NCBI GenBank assembly: GCA_036936605.1 | Contig: JAUPFV010000002.1 | Span: 197,555,273-197,619,272, forward strand | Length of the DNA stretch: 64,000 bases | Source: Limnanthes douglasii subsp. nivea | Lineage: Eukaryota; Streptophyta; Magnoliopsida; Brassicales; Limnanthaceae | Direction of reading: 5' to 3' | Shown: one piece after another, positions 1-8,163 of the stretch | How positions within the stretch are numbered: position 1 is the first letter of the stretch | Layout of the letters: every line of letters starts with the position of its first letter | Notes under the pieces: model-generated | What the model was told of the DNA's origin: nothing | The model's database searches: none | What the model saw: the letters and a program-made list of their open reading frames with translations, nothing else | Translations under genes and position numbers: made by a program

Positions 1-581
1 TGGGTCAGAAGGGTCAGCCTGAACAGAAGGCTCCGGATCCCGGAGAGCAAGTTCATCTCCCTTAGCAGTCTTTTTCTTCTTGGCTGCCCGGTCTGCCCCT
101 TCACTCCCCTGCTTGTGATTCCTCTTGGAAGCCCTTGGAGATTTTGGGAGGTCTGCTTCCTGCCTTTCGGTTTCTTGCTCCACTACCTGTAAAAGAGCAG
201 CATCAATTTGGCTCTGAGCCGGCCCCTCCGGGTCTGTTGGAGCATCCTTCTCAGCATCAGCAGGATTAGCATTGCTCACCACCTTTTTGCCTTTCTTCTT
301 GCCCTTCATTTTGCTTGGGGCTTTGGCCCGGCCTGGCAAGAAGAGTGTCCCATCTGCTTCATGGGACCTCTTGAGCACTGTGTCCGGAGAAGGTTGGGTG
401 GTGAGCTCCTCCCAAGTCAGGTCTCTCCGACCTGTGGTGTTCCACAGATGAGACCTTGCTAGATTTCCACTAGTGAAGGCATTGTGGAATCGGTTCCCCC
501 AGTTCTCTGCGGCCCAAGCATTGATTTTGCCACAAGTGACCTGTCCGGCCTTCAAGTAATCACCGAACTCCTTAGGCAGTT
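1..581 (-). pseudogene. Antisense gene of T1, exon 2 (partial)
   Basis: The minus-strand reading frame is open from the splice acceptor at 582 to the window edge. It starts with a Gln-Leu-Pro-Lys segment, then a Trp-rich stretch (AWAAENW, SHLWNTTGRRDLTWEE), then a Lys-rich basic run (MKGKKKGKK) and an acidic or charged region. It aligns throughout with exon 2 of the antisense gene of element A (15795 downwards). The remaining coiled-coil and acidic tail lie beyond the window. The role is unknown. Lys-rich patches could act in nuclear targeting, which is inference. Exon 2 itself shows no stop here, but exon 1 does, so the gene as a whole is broken. Confidence 0.8.
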
Positions 582-666
582 CTGTTAAAGACAAAAGAAA
601 GATCAATTAATTTAAATCAACTATGAGAAGGAAGAAGTAGACAAAGATTTAAAATGGGAAACTTAC
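582..666 (-). other. Intron of T1 antisense gene
   Basis: On the minus strand an 85-bp segment begins GTAAGT (661-666) and ends TTTAACAG (582 side) behind a T-rich tract. It interrupts the frame at the same codon as the 80-bp intron in element A. The segment is AT-rich, poorly conserved against A apart from its ends, and joins two well conserved coding blocks, as expected of an intron. Confidence 0.8.
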
Positions 667-2020
667 GGTCACTCCTCCACCTGCTTCTGAGGAGGCTTGG
701 GTTCACTCCTGACTTGATCTTCTGTCTGTTTTCTCAAGCGCCACTGACAAACAAAAACTGGCTCCTCCATTTGCTCTCAGACTCCAACAGATCATCAACA
801 GCTTTGAGATCATTCCCCATATTGAAGTGGTAGAAGGGGAATTGGTGATGTTTGCAAAGATTGGCCACTGCTGCAAATTCTTCCATAGGAAGAGGGATCC
901 CGGACAACCTTGATGCCATGATGCATGACATCAGAGTATACCAACCGTTGGGGCTCAGCTGGATCGGACAGAGTTTGACCAGATGAAAATATCTGACGAT
1001 CTCTGGGTCCAATGGGAATCTGAGTCCCCAATTAAATAGCTCCGTGAAGATGACTATTTCATTCAGCTTGCAATCTATAGGAGTTTCAGGATCTATGGGA
1101 ATCCTTATCTTCACATTTTCTAGGATCCCCCATTTTGTGCGCATTCGACCTAGTTCAACCGTGTAGATGAAAGCATACTTGGTCTTCTGTAAGGCCAAGA
1201 GATATTTAAGTTCGACCCTGTGAAAACAAGGCCCTACCTTCCCTTCGAGACACTCCGGCAGCTCCGGATGCCTCAAGCATAGTTTTTCTTTCCCCTTATC
1301 TTTTTTGGCAGCAGCAGTGTTACTAGTCTGACCGGATGGCTCAGACTCAAAAGGGACTTCTTCAACAGAGTCCTCCATTCATTCCTCCAAGATCGTAGGA
1401 GGAATATCAGTGGCCCGGGGAGAATTCAAACTTGGCTCAGCATGGCTTCCGGACTGCTGGTTTTCTGTGTTTTCTTGACTTCTAGTCTCAGGCTAGGGCT
1501 CTGAGGCAGAAGTCTCTCTTTGGAGTGCTGGGCTGCTAGCCTCCGGACCGGACAGTCTTTCCCGGGGAGCTCTGATAGGCACTCCAGACCCAGAACTGCT
1601 ATTTTTTGCCCCTGATTTTGAGGGAGTGTTCTTGGAGGCTTGCCCCTTAACCAGCCGGCTTGTCCTCTTAACAACCAGTTTCTCCGGAGAGTGCTCTGTG
1701 TCTGATCCCATTGCGAGAAAAGGAGAAGGTTTCCTAAAACTTGTGACTGTAACTCTTGGCTCGACAGTAGGCACTGACTCCTGAACTGAGGAACCAGAGA
1801 CTATGGGGGAGAGAGTGGATTGAAATAGTTTTTTGGGCTTAGTACCTTTAGAAGAGGACGAGCCTCGATCTGACTCTGTAGCAGAGGAGATTGGTCTATC
1901 GACAGGCGAGGTAGGTAACCCTGCTGCGATTCGTCTTTCCTTCTCGACTTTTTGTGCCTTCTCCAACTCAGAAAGGTTGAGCCACCCGCCTTTGATCAAT
2001 GCAGTCCTTGCTGTAAACAT
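667..2020 (-). pseudogene. Antisense gene of T1, exon 1
   Basis: The minus-strand frame begins MFTARTALIKGGWLNLSELEK. It runs through a Ser/Pro-rich, probably disordered region (about residues 40-190) into a folded domain (about residues 235-400, with FKYLLALQKT-like, GLRFPLDPEIVRYFHL and SPNGWYTLMS motifs). That domain resembles the Pfam 'putative gypsy type transposon' domain. The match is from motif memory, not a search. Three in-frame stops interrupt it: 1493-1495 (TAG), 1379-1381 (TGA) and 734-736 (TGA). The homologous gene in A lacks all three. The start was chosen because MFTAR is conserved between T1 and A and follows a TATA-bearing promoter. Function is unknown. Confidence 0.8.
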
Positions 2021-2300
2021 AAACTACCAAGAAAATCTTTGCTTTCGAGAGAGAAAGCTCTAAGTAAATATGCAGAGTAAATATGAAAGAGATAGTAAAA
2101 CAGTAGAAAGTGAGTCTGAATTTATAGTAAATCTGAAAAAGCAGTTGATTCCTAGGAGAATTCGAAAAGTTTGACAATGATTAAAAGACGACGCTGATGT
2201 CACCATGTGTAATTAAAGAGGTTGATTTTCGAAGAAGGTGGGTTCGAAATTCAAGGTGAAAAGACGGCTAAAGAAACCAATCAGAGTGTGACACGTGTCC
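2021..2300 (-). promoter_or_regulatory. Predicted promoter of T1 antisense gene
   Basis: On the minus strand, TATAAA lies at 2126-2121, about 100 bp before the ATG. A palindromic G-box GACACGTGTC lies at 2290-2299 and a plus-strand CCAAT box at 2277-2281. The same three elements occur at near-identical spacing upstream of the antisense gene in A. The G-box is the core recognised by plant bZIP and bHLH factors (established). Its use here is inferred. Confidence 0.6.
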
Positions 2301-2440
2301 TACAAACTCTGGCAAAAACCGTTTTGAATTCGTGAAGCTTTATCTGTCCGGGTAAACCCATAGACCTGTCCGGATTGAAAACTACTTCTGACGTCGGACT
2401 GTTTTTCAGGTCTCTGACAAGATTACTTGCTCAAACACCT

Positions 2441-2454
2441 AAAAAATGGGCTCC
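2441..2454 (+). other. Polypurine tract region of T1
   Basis: AAAAAATGGGCTCC lies directly before the 3' LTR. The equivalent in A reads AAAAAAGGGGCTCC. Polypurine tracts prime plus-strand DNA synthesis in LTR retrotransposons. The T within the run is a change relative to A. Confidence 0.6.
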
Positions 2455-2892
2455 TAATGAGTCTGAATTCAGCAGGCTCCCCGGACACGGACAGATCAGT
2501 CCAAGGCCTCCGGGCCGGACAAATCGGACAGATCACATGGACCGGATAGATCACTTTGAACACTAAAACCATAGGACTGTTCGAACTATGACAAAAGTAC
2601 TAAAAAACCTAAACACTTCTTGACTAAGCTACTTGCTCTCCTTCTTAAGAGCTCATGGGTCTTTGAACATGACCCAGGTCCATTAAACATGACCCGAAAG
2701 CCCATAAGGGCCCAAACATCAGGGTATAAATACCCAACCACCTGCATTAACTAGAGGTAATGAAAATTAACTGCTACCAAGCTGCTTAATTATCTCTTTA
2801 CTCTCTACTCTAAACACTTAAACACCCACATACTTCCTTAAAACACCAACTGAAATTACTAGCCTACCCTCAGGCGATTATTATCCACACCA
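2455..2892 (+). repeat. 3' LTR of T1 (438 bp)
   Basis: The LTR starts TAATGAGTCTGAATTC, against TGATGAGTCC in A and E, and ends CCACACCA. A TATA box TATAAATA lies at 2725-2732. Upstream of it is a cluster of CGGACA-type motifs also seen in the A LTRs. It aligns over its length with the LTRs at 7631-8090, 17670-18130 and 62246-62749. Confidence 0.88.
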
Positions 2893-3682
2893 CTAGTGAG
2901 TCTGAAAAGTAACCAAAAAAGAAGAGAAAATGTATAGTTATCCCGTTTAAAATTTAGGTTTCCGCCCATGTTTAACACTAGAACATAAAAAAAAGCTTTA
3001 ATAAAAGGTCCAAGTAACTTAAGGCCCACATTAAAAAATTCAAATATGTTAAATATTTTAAATTTTGTTCACATTATATTTTCTGGTGGCATGTTATATA
3101 TATATTAACTCGTTATTTATTATACATTAAAAAAATGTTCATGTAATTTAATTAAGTTTTTACAAATTGTCTCTAAGTTTGAGGTGAGTATGACATTATT
3201 CGGATAATTTGTATGTTGCAAAAAACATTTAACCTTATCTTGAAGATTAGATAATGCCCTTTTGAAGCAATTAACTTTGTATTAGAGTGATATAATTTTG
3301 TATATGCAAGGTTTTTTTTTTATATTTTTATTTTATAGAAAAAGAACGTCTTCATTCCATAACATGATCAGATAACTTTTTGTAAGGTTCAGGGTCGTTT
3401 ATTATAAGACTCTTTTACATATCGCCTCGAGCATATTTTTATATGTCAAATCAACATGATCGTTAGCCTAAGGGGGGAAAGACACTGAAAAGTTTTAATT
3501 TGTGCCAACAATTTGGAAAAATGAAGCCACTTAAGTGTTTTTAAATGGTATGTCATTACTCGTTGTGATTATTACCGATATATCTAAAGATAGATCCTCA
3601 TGCATCGTATTGATGATAACGATTGAGGGCCAATTACATTTATAAAATGTTGGTTGTATCGTAGTTTTTAATAAGCTTTAAA
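2893..3682. other. Non-coding flank with an old dispersed repeat
   Basis: AT-rich DNA between T1 and B with no credible gene. Positions about 2925-3190 resemble 31451-31760 in the same orientation, sharing GAAGAGAAAAT, AACATAAAAAAAAG and TTCGTTATTTATT-type blocks. The right part (about 3420-3687) probably continues the decayed integrase of remnant G, because B inserted between it and 30016. Confidence 0.45.
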
Positions 3683-3687
3683 GAATC

Positions 3688-4062
3688 TGGTGTTGGTAAA
3701 AACTAATTGGATGGTAGTTTTGGAAGATATTTAAGTCGTGTAGTATTAAACTATGCATAGAGAGAGGAGAGAGAGTTACTATGCTTGCCTTTAATATTTC
3801 GAAAGAGAAAAGTCGAACTCATTTAATGTTGTATGTCGAGCTATTTATAATCTTTTTGGTTCGATGGGCCATTCAAATCGGGTCGTTTAACCGGATCAGC
3901 CTTATAAGCCCCCAGGCACAAAAGTAAGTAAAGTAGGCACTTAGCTGAGTCACTAGGCATATTTCTTACTCATTATGATTTAGTTTATAGGTCTAAATTA
4001 CTCCTCTAAGAAAAATCCGACCCTCTTGCCGTTTTAGCCTCCAACAAAATCCAACCATATCA
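3688..4062 (-). repeat. 3' LTR of B (375 bp)
   Basis: On the plus strand it reads TGGTGTTGG...CCATATCA, so in element orientation it starts TGATATGG and ends CCAACACCA, matching the TGAT...ACCA ends of the A family. It aligns with 29636-30010 over exactly the same length. The boundaries are fixed by the GAATC duplication. Confidence 0.88.
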
Positions 4063-4083
4063 TCTAGCCCCCTTAGCTCTCTT
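4063..4083 (-). other. Polypurine tract of B
   Basis: The minus strand reads AAGAGAGCTAAGGGGGCTAGA directly before the 3' LTR. Element D has the related AAGAGCTAAGAGGGTTATA at the same place (54701-54721). Confidence 0.6.
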
Positions 4084-4094
4084 AGAAGTACTTT

Positions 4095-4437
4095 GGGAGA
4101 GCTAATACATGAAATAATTTCTGAACCCCCTCCGAAGGATATGCTTAAAGTAGTTATTTATTAAAGTTCGCAACTTTAATATGGTCTCTTTTTCAAGATA
4201 CATGTCAAGTAGTTATTGGACCTACTGATCGATTTCACTCTAGGTAATCATGTTTACATGAATGAGGAAATGGGCTACATTTAATAGCCTATTTTTATTA
4301 TTGACGGTTCCTTTTTCCTAGTAAAAACACTCAAGTTCTTATTCCCTACCTTTATAATGGTAAATATTTTACTGTTGTTATTTCTAGAGTGAGAACGACT
4401 TAGTCTAAAACTTTAGATAGAGAAATAATCAAATTTC
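4095..4437 (+). promoter_or_regulatory. Predicted promoter of B antisense gene, copy 1
   Basis: This non-coding block precedes the antisense gene of B. It contains a decayed G-box GATACATGTC (4197-4206) and TATAA (4353-4357), in the order and rough spacing of the A, T1 and D promoters. The whole block is repeated at 21679-22022, where the G-box is intact (GACACGTGTC). Confidence 0.55.
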
Positions 4438-4499
4438 TAAATTTAAAATTTACCTTTTTTTGTTCCTTGTTCATCGCAAAAATAAATTTTTCTAATACT

Positions 4500-4927
4500 A
4501 GATAATGTTTGTATTTTTATAGTCAGGAATGTATTAGTCAAAGGAGGTTTGCTTAATTTATCCAAGTTGGAAAAATAAAAAAGGCAAGCTAGAATCGATG
4601 CTGGATTACCCACTTCACCAGGTGAAGTGGTTGAGAATCAATCTTCTGAATACAGTAAGGTTTACTCATCTAACAAATAACAAATCCCTTCTAAACCAAG
4701 CCCCATTTCCCAGTCTTCTACATATCCTGACCAATCTGTTTGGTTAACTAAACCATTCTCAACAAAAGAGTTAGCAATCGTAAATCTCATTTGACCTTTA
4801 TCGACATGGGATCGGGTATAGGCGAAAGTACTCCTCGCAGAATCACCAGGATTTCTAAAGCTAAAGACAAGCTTCCCTCATTGTATAAAGGAAGGAGAAA
4901 ATTAGTTGAAACTTCTACTGATGCTAG
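4500..4927 (+). pseudogene. Antisense gene of B, N-terminal part
   Basis: The plus strand encodes a decayed version of the MFTARTALIKGGWLNLSELEK start. LIKGG-like and LNLSKLEK residues are readable near 4530-4580, followed by AGLPTSP and a Ser-rich stretch. Several stops and frame changes occur. The reading stops at the hAT insertion and resumes at 20308. The hAT target duplication (GATGCTAG and AATGCTAG) marks the exact join. Function is unknown. The N terminus matches A, T1 and D. Confidence 0.65.
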
Positions 4928-5245
4928 TAGAGCTGTCAATTTTGGACACGACCTGTAAACCCAACACGAACCCGACCCGAAATTTTAGGGTTAGAGACCT
5001 GATATTTCAGACCCGATGAAATTAAGACACGACACGAACCCGACTCGAAAAAAAACGGGTCGGGTTCGGGTTGGGTTCGTGTCACCCGAAACTGACCTGT
5101 AAAACCCGAAAAGACCTGTAAACCCGAAACTGACCTGTAAAACCCGAAAAGACCTGTAAACCCGAAACTGATCTGTAAACCCAAAAAGACCTGTAAAACC
5201 CGAAAAGACATGTAAACCCGAAACAGACATGTAAACCCAAAAAAT
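4928..5245 (+). repeat. Left terminal and subterminal repeats of hAT
   Basis: The 17-bp terminal inverted repeat is followed by dense CCCGAA/ACCTGTAAA motifs. From about 5083 to 5235 these form a tandem array of about 19-bp half-units (ACCTGTAAACCCGAAA). hAT transposases bind such subterminal motifs (family knowledge). Open frames here (for example 4936-5278, minus) are by-products of the repeats. Confidence 0.85.
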
Positions 5246-5964
5246 GTGTAAACCTGTAAAATAAAATACTGAAAACACTTAATAAAATTTTATTAATAAA
5301 ATAATAATATTTTAAAATTTGACCTATAAATTAAAACACCAAAAATACTTATAAAACTTTATTAATGAAATAATTTTATTTTCTAAAAGATATAAAATAA
5401 ATAATATACTTAAATAACTAAATTAATAAATCTAACCCTAACCCTAACTTCTAAGTCCTAAGCCCATTCCCTTCCACTCCCAGCCATTTTTTCATCTAGA
5501 GACTCACCTTCTTCTTTGTCGCTTTCTTTTTTTTGGGAAGAATTGTTCAATTTTTTTATCTCCAGCAAGACTCAATCGTCCATATTTGAGAGGTACTCAA
5601 TCATTATTTGTAGTTTTGTCATATTTATCTCAATCCTTTTAAGTGGTTTTGTTATTCTTTCTCTGGTGACTCCTGCTAATGGTAAGGCCAGGACTATCCC
5701 TAGAAGCACATCCAAGTGACAAACACTACCCAGAAAATAGAAAACTGATGTTCTTGATATAAAATGGGTGTACTAGTACAATACCGAGTGAAAGCCGAAC
5801 TGTTTTATCCGACGTATCTGTCTTTTGGGATCCACCATGGGTATGATTTGTTACCTGGTTCTGATATTACTGCGTTTGAGGGTTCGTGTATCGAGAATTC
5901 CTATGGTTCGAGCTTTTTGGGTTGTGAGACTTATGATGGCTGGGTTGTGAGAATTCTTAAGTGA
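5246..5964. other. hAT internal DNA of unknown origin
   Basis: This stretch is AT-rich to about 5430, then has three CCCTAA-like units (5430-5450), then mixed sequence. A 66-codon plus-strand frame at 5764-5964 shows no family resemblance I recognise. Since the next 1.1 kb is captured host DNA, this may be another captured piece, but I cannot name it. Confidence 0.4.
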
Positions 5965-6349
5965 GTCGGCAAAGAACGAATTAAAGTTTATTCCTGTTTC
6001 TCCTCGAATACCATTAGCCAAAAATATCCCACGTTCAGTTCTTTAGCCATGGATCTGGCTGAAAAAATGTTAGCCTTTAATCCCAGCGACAAAATTACAG
6101 GTCAGTCGTTTCGTTAGTGGAGAGAATATATAAATACATATACATCAGATGGTGATGGTTTTTCACGAAACATTGCAGTTGATGAAGCGCTGGCTCGTCC
6201 GTACTTGAATTACTTGCAAGACCGCATTCAGGAACCCGTGTGTGAGACACCATTTTCCTAATGCTTTCTATGGACTTGAAGTTTCTCTGGAACAACTCAA
6301 GAACATGGTGTACCAGGAAATCATCTCATTTAATACTGAGCAACACTGA
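5965..6349 (+). pseudogene. Captured MAP kinase C-terminal fragment
   Basis: Two exons of a plant MAP kinase gene lie on the plus strand inside the hAT. Exon 5965-6100 encodes SSLAMDLAEKMLAFNPSDKIT, the typical end-of-kinase-domain segment. Exon 6179 onwards encodes VDEALARPYLNYLQD and EPVC. The intron between them (6101-6178) begins GTCAGT, ends TTGCAG and splits a Val codon, so the capture was from genomic DNA. A stop and frame change follow PFS (about 6259). In another frame GLEVSLEQLKNMVYQEII then reads to a TGA at 6347-6349, matching the usual MAPK tail. The catalytic loop and TxY activation site are absent, so it encodes no active kinase. Family assignment is confident; the MAPK subgroup is not. 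Confidence 0.85.
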
Positions 6350-6634
6350 TGAAGCCTGTCAATGTCATCCCAATTTATATACTTCATATTGTTAGCAGCT
6401 CATAAATTAAATATATACATAGGCAGAACATTTTTTTGTAAATGATCGAACCGAAGGACTATGTATACAACATGAAACAACACAGTGTTGTCATTCCAGA
6501 TGGTATTGTATCACACAAGTGTGACTTCGGGCTATTGATGGAATCATCAACACCAGACACCTACTCATCACCATAAAGTAGTGGTTTGCTTAGAAATGTT
6601 GATGATGTACCGGAAAGGACTTCGTTGGTATATA

Positions 6635-7100
6635 AATTTGATGCAGTGAAGTCATGTCCCTTATCTTGTAGATTATAGGCCCTAAGCTTATGACTAAGGC
6701 CAATCCCTCTTCCTTCATGGTCACGAAGATAAACAACTACTCTTTTTCCTACTTTCTCAATCAAGTCCATTGCTACATCCAATTGGTTTCCACAGTCGCA
6801 CCGACCCGAGCCAAATATATCCCTTGTTTGGCATTTTGAATGAACTCTGACTAGAATATCCTCCCCATTTCTGATATCTCCCTGTTTATATTCACGAGAA
6901 AATAATAACATCAGAGCTTATAACTATATACTAGACATAAAAATGACGAGCAACTAAGCTACAATGTCCAGGGATGTGTTAGTTAGATTAACCTTTACTA
7001 CGGCTACATGTTCTGTTCCATCTAGCTTTGAGCGGTAACAGTAAGCTTCGAATAAACCCCACTTTGTAGGCAACCGTGACACCGCAGTTCTTTCAACTAA
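6635..7100 (-). pseudogene. RIBA: Captured RIBA-type GTP cyclohydrolase II fragment
   Basis: Two minus-strand exons of a plant riboflavin-synthesis gene. GTP cyclohydrolase II opens GTP in the first step of riboflavin synthesis; plant RIBA proteins carry this domain and act in plastids. Exon 7100-6993 encodes RLPTKWGLFEAYCYRSKLDG and EHVAVVK. Exon 6881-6635 encodes [40 protein letters not shown] and [10 protein letters not shown]. The intron 6992-6882 begins GTTAAT and ends AACAG, so this is a genomic capture. The three zinc-ligand cysteines (HSKC, CDC) remain. Homology fades after about 6635, so the rest of the enzyme is missing. It lies opposite in strand to the MAPK piece. Confidence 0.9.
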
Positions 7101-7342
7101 TTATTCATCAATTGAAACTTCCAAGTCCGACCAACATAATGTAGAGAATCTTGAAGAAGCCTATAATGGTTCCAATTTTCAGCAGCCTCGAATAACTTAT
7201 CCTCTATTGGTTAATTTGGTTATTCATTAATAGAATGATTAGCTAACATTTTTTTTCTTACGAAAACTTAAATACAGACATGATATTTTTTAAGATTTAT
7301 TTAATTTATCTCATGTATTTTTTATTTTCATGTTCAGGTGAG

Positions 7343-7630
7343 ATGGATTCATCTACGAATGAAAATATAAGTACGGACCACATAGATGACGTAATTGAGG
7401 TCGAGGATTTTGGAACGAATCATGCCGGCAACAAAAAAGTGAGAAACTCTTGTACGAGTATGGAGAAAAATGAAAACCAAAAGGTTACAAAATTAAAATC
7501 CAATGTTTGGTTATATTTTAATATGCTCCCCCTTTCCGAAGATATGCAAGAAAGATGTGTTTGCAAAAAATATGGTGTTATTTTATTGTGTAAGAGTACT
7601 TATGGTACGGGTAATTTACGTCGTCATATA
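7343..7630 (+). pseudogene. hAT transposase, 5' part with BED zinc finger
   Basis: An ATG at 7343 follows an AG acceptor-like sequence. The frame encodes an acidic N terminus and then a BED finger: VWLYFNMLP, CVCKKYG, GTGNLRRHI. BED fingers bind the transposon ends. The finger should read Cys-x2-Cys...His-x-Cys. Here one Cys is replaced (CVCKKYG). Element A is inserted right after the His, so the last ligand (HIQKC) lies past 18130. The finger is thus split by 10.5 kb. The frame continues at 18136. Confidence 0.85.
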
Positions 7631-8090
7631 TGATGAGTCCGAATTCTGCTTACTCACCGGACAGGGCAAATCAGTCTAAAACTCTCCGAATACCGGACAA
7701 GCACTAAGGACATAAACCGTACAGGTGATTTGGACCGGACAGATCACTTCGAACATTGTGAACTTAAGTCTGATCGAACTATGACTAAAGTACTAAAAAA
7801 CCTAAACACTTCCTGACTAAGCTGCCTGTCCTCTGCTTAGAACTCATGGGTCTTTAAACATGACCCGGGTCCATTAAACTTGACCCGAAAGCCCATAAGG
7901 GCCCAAACATCACACTATAAATACCCAACCACCAGCATTAACTATGGGTAATGAAAATTAACTGCTGCCAAGCTGCTTAATTATCTCACCACCTTGAAAC
8001 ACCCACACACCACCGTTAAACACCCATATACCACCTTGAAACTCCACTTGAAATTACTAGCCTACCCTCAGGCGATTATTTTCCATACCA
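7631..8090 (+). repeat. 5' LTR of A (460 bp)
   Basis: It starts TGATGAGTCCG and ends CCATACCA. The U3 part has four ACCGGACA-type motifs (7656-7665, 7692-7701, 7716-7725, 7734-7743), which may be transcription-factor sites (inference). A TATA box lies at 7916-7923. Confidence 0.93.
7916..7923 (+). promoter_or_regulatory. TATA box of A 5' LTR
   Basis: TATAAATA lies in a conserved CACTATAAATACCCAACC context that also occurs in the 3' LTR (17956-17963), in E (62534-62541) and, slightly changed, in T1. It is the likely core promoter for the gag-pol transcript. Confidence 0.75.
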
Positions 8091-8093
8091 AAT

Positions 8094-8111
8094 TGGCGAC
8101 CACAGTGGAAG
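8094..8111 (+). other. Primer binding site of A (tRNA-Arg-like)
   Basis: TGGCGACCACAGTGGAAG lies 3 bp after the LTR. It is complementary, with one mismatch, to the 3' end of a plant tRNA-Arg as I recall it (ending CCACTGTGGTCG plus CCA). The copy in E (62753-62770) matches at all 18 positions. A tRNA database comparison would settle the isoacceptor. Confidence 0.75.
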
Positions 8112-8163
8112 GAGAGAGGTACCTGAATCAAGTATTCGAAACCTGCCAAGAAATTCTGTCCGA

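Larger units (their letters stand above)
1..2892 (+). mobile_element. Tat-type Ty3/gypsy element T1, 3' part
   Basis: This is the 3' end of an LTR retrotransposon that enters from the left edge. It holds the antisense gene (1-2020), its promoter, a polypurine tract and a complete 3' LTR. The layout and sequence closely match the right half of element A (14249-18130), so T1 belongs to the same family and its gag-pol should lie upstream on the plus strand, outside the window. The bases after the LTR are CTAGT (2893-2897), the expected target duplication, but its partner is not visible. Confidence 0.9.

Noticed and set aside
4936..5278. Two overlapping minus-strand frames of about 90 codons rich in Phe/Gly
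   Set aside because: They are translations of the CCCGAA/ACCTGTAAA tandem repeats at the left hAT end.
5430..5452. Telomere-like CCCTAA units
   Set aside because: Only about three units inside the hAT; too short to be an interstitial telomere array.
6635..7100. A functional riboflavin-synthesis gene
   Set aside because: Only part of the GTP cyclohydrolase II domain is present, bounded by unrelated hAT sequence; it is a captured fragment.
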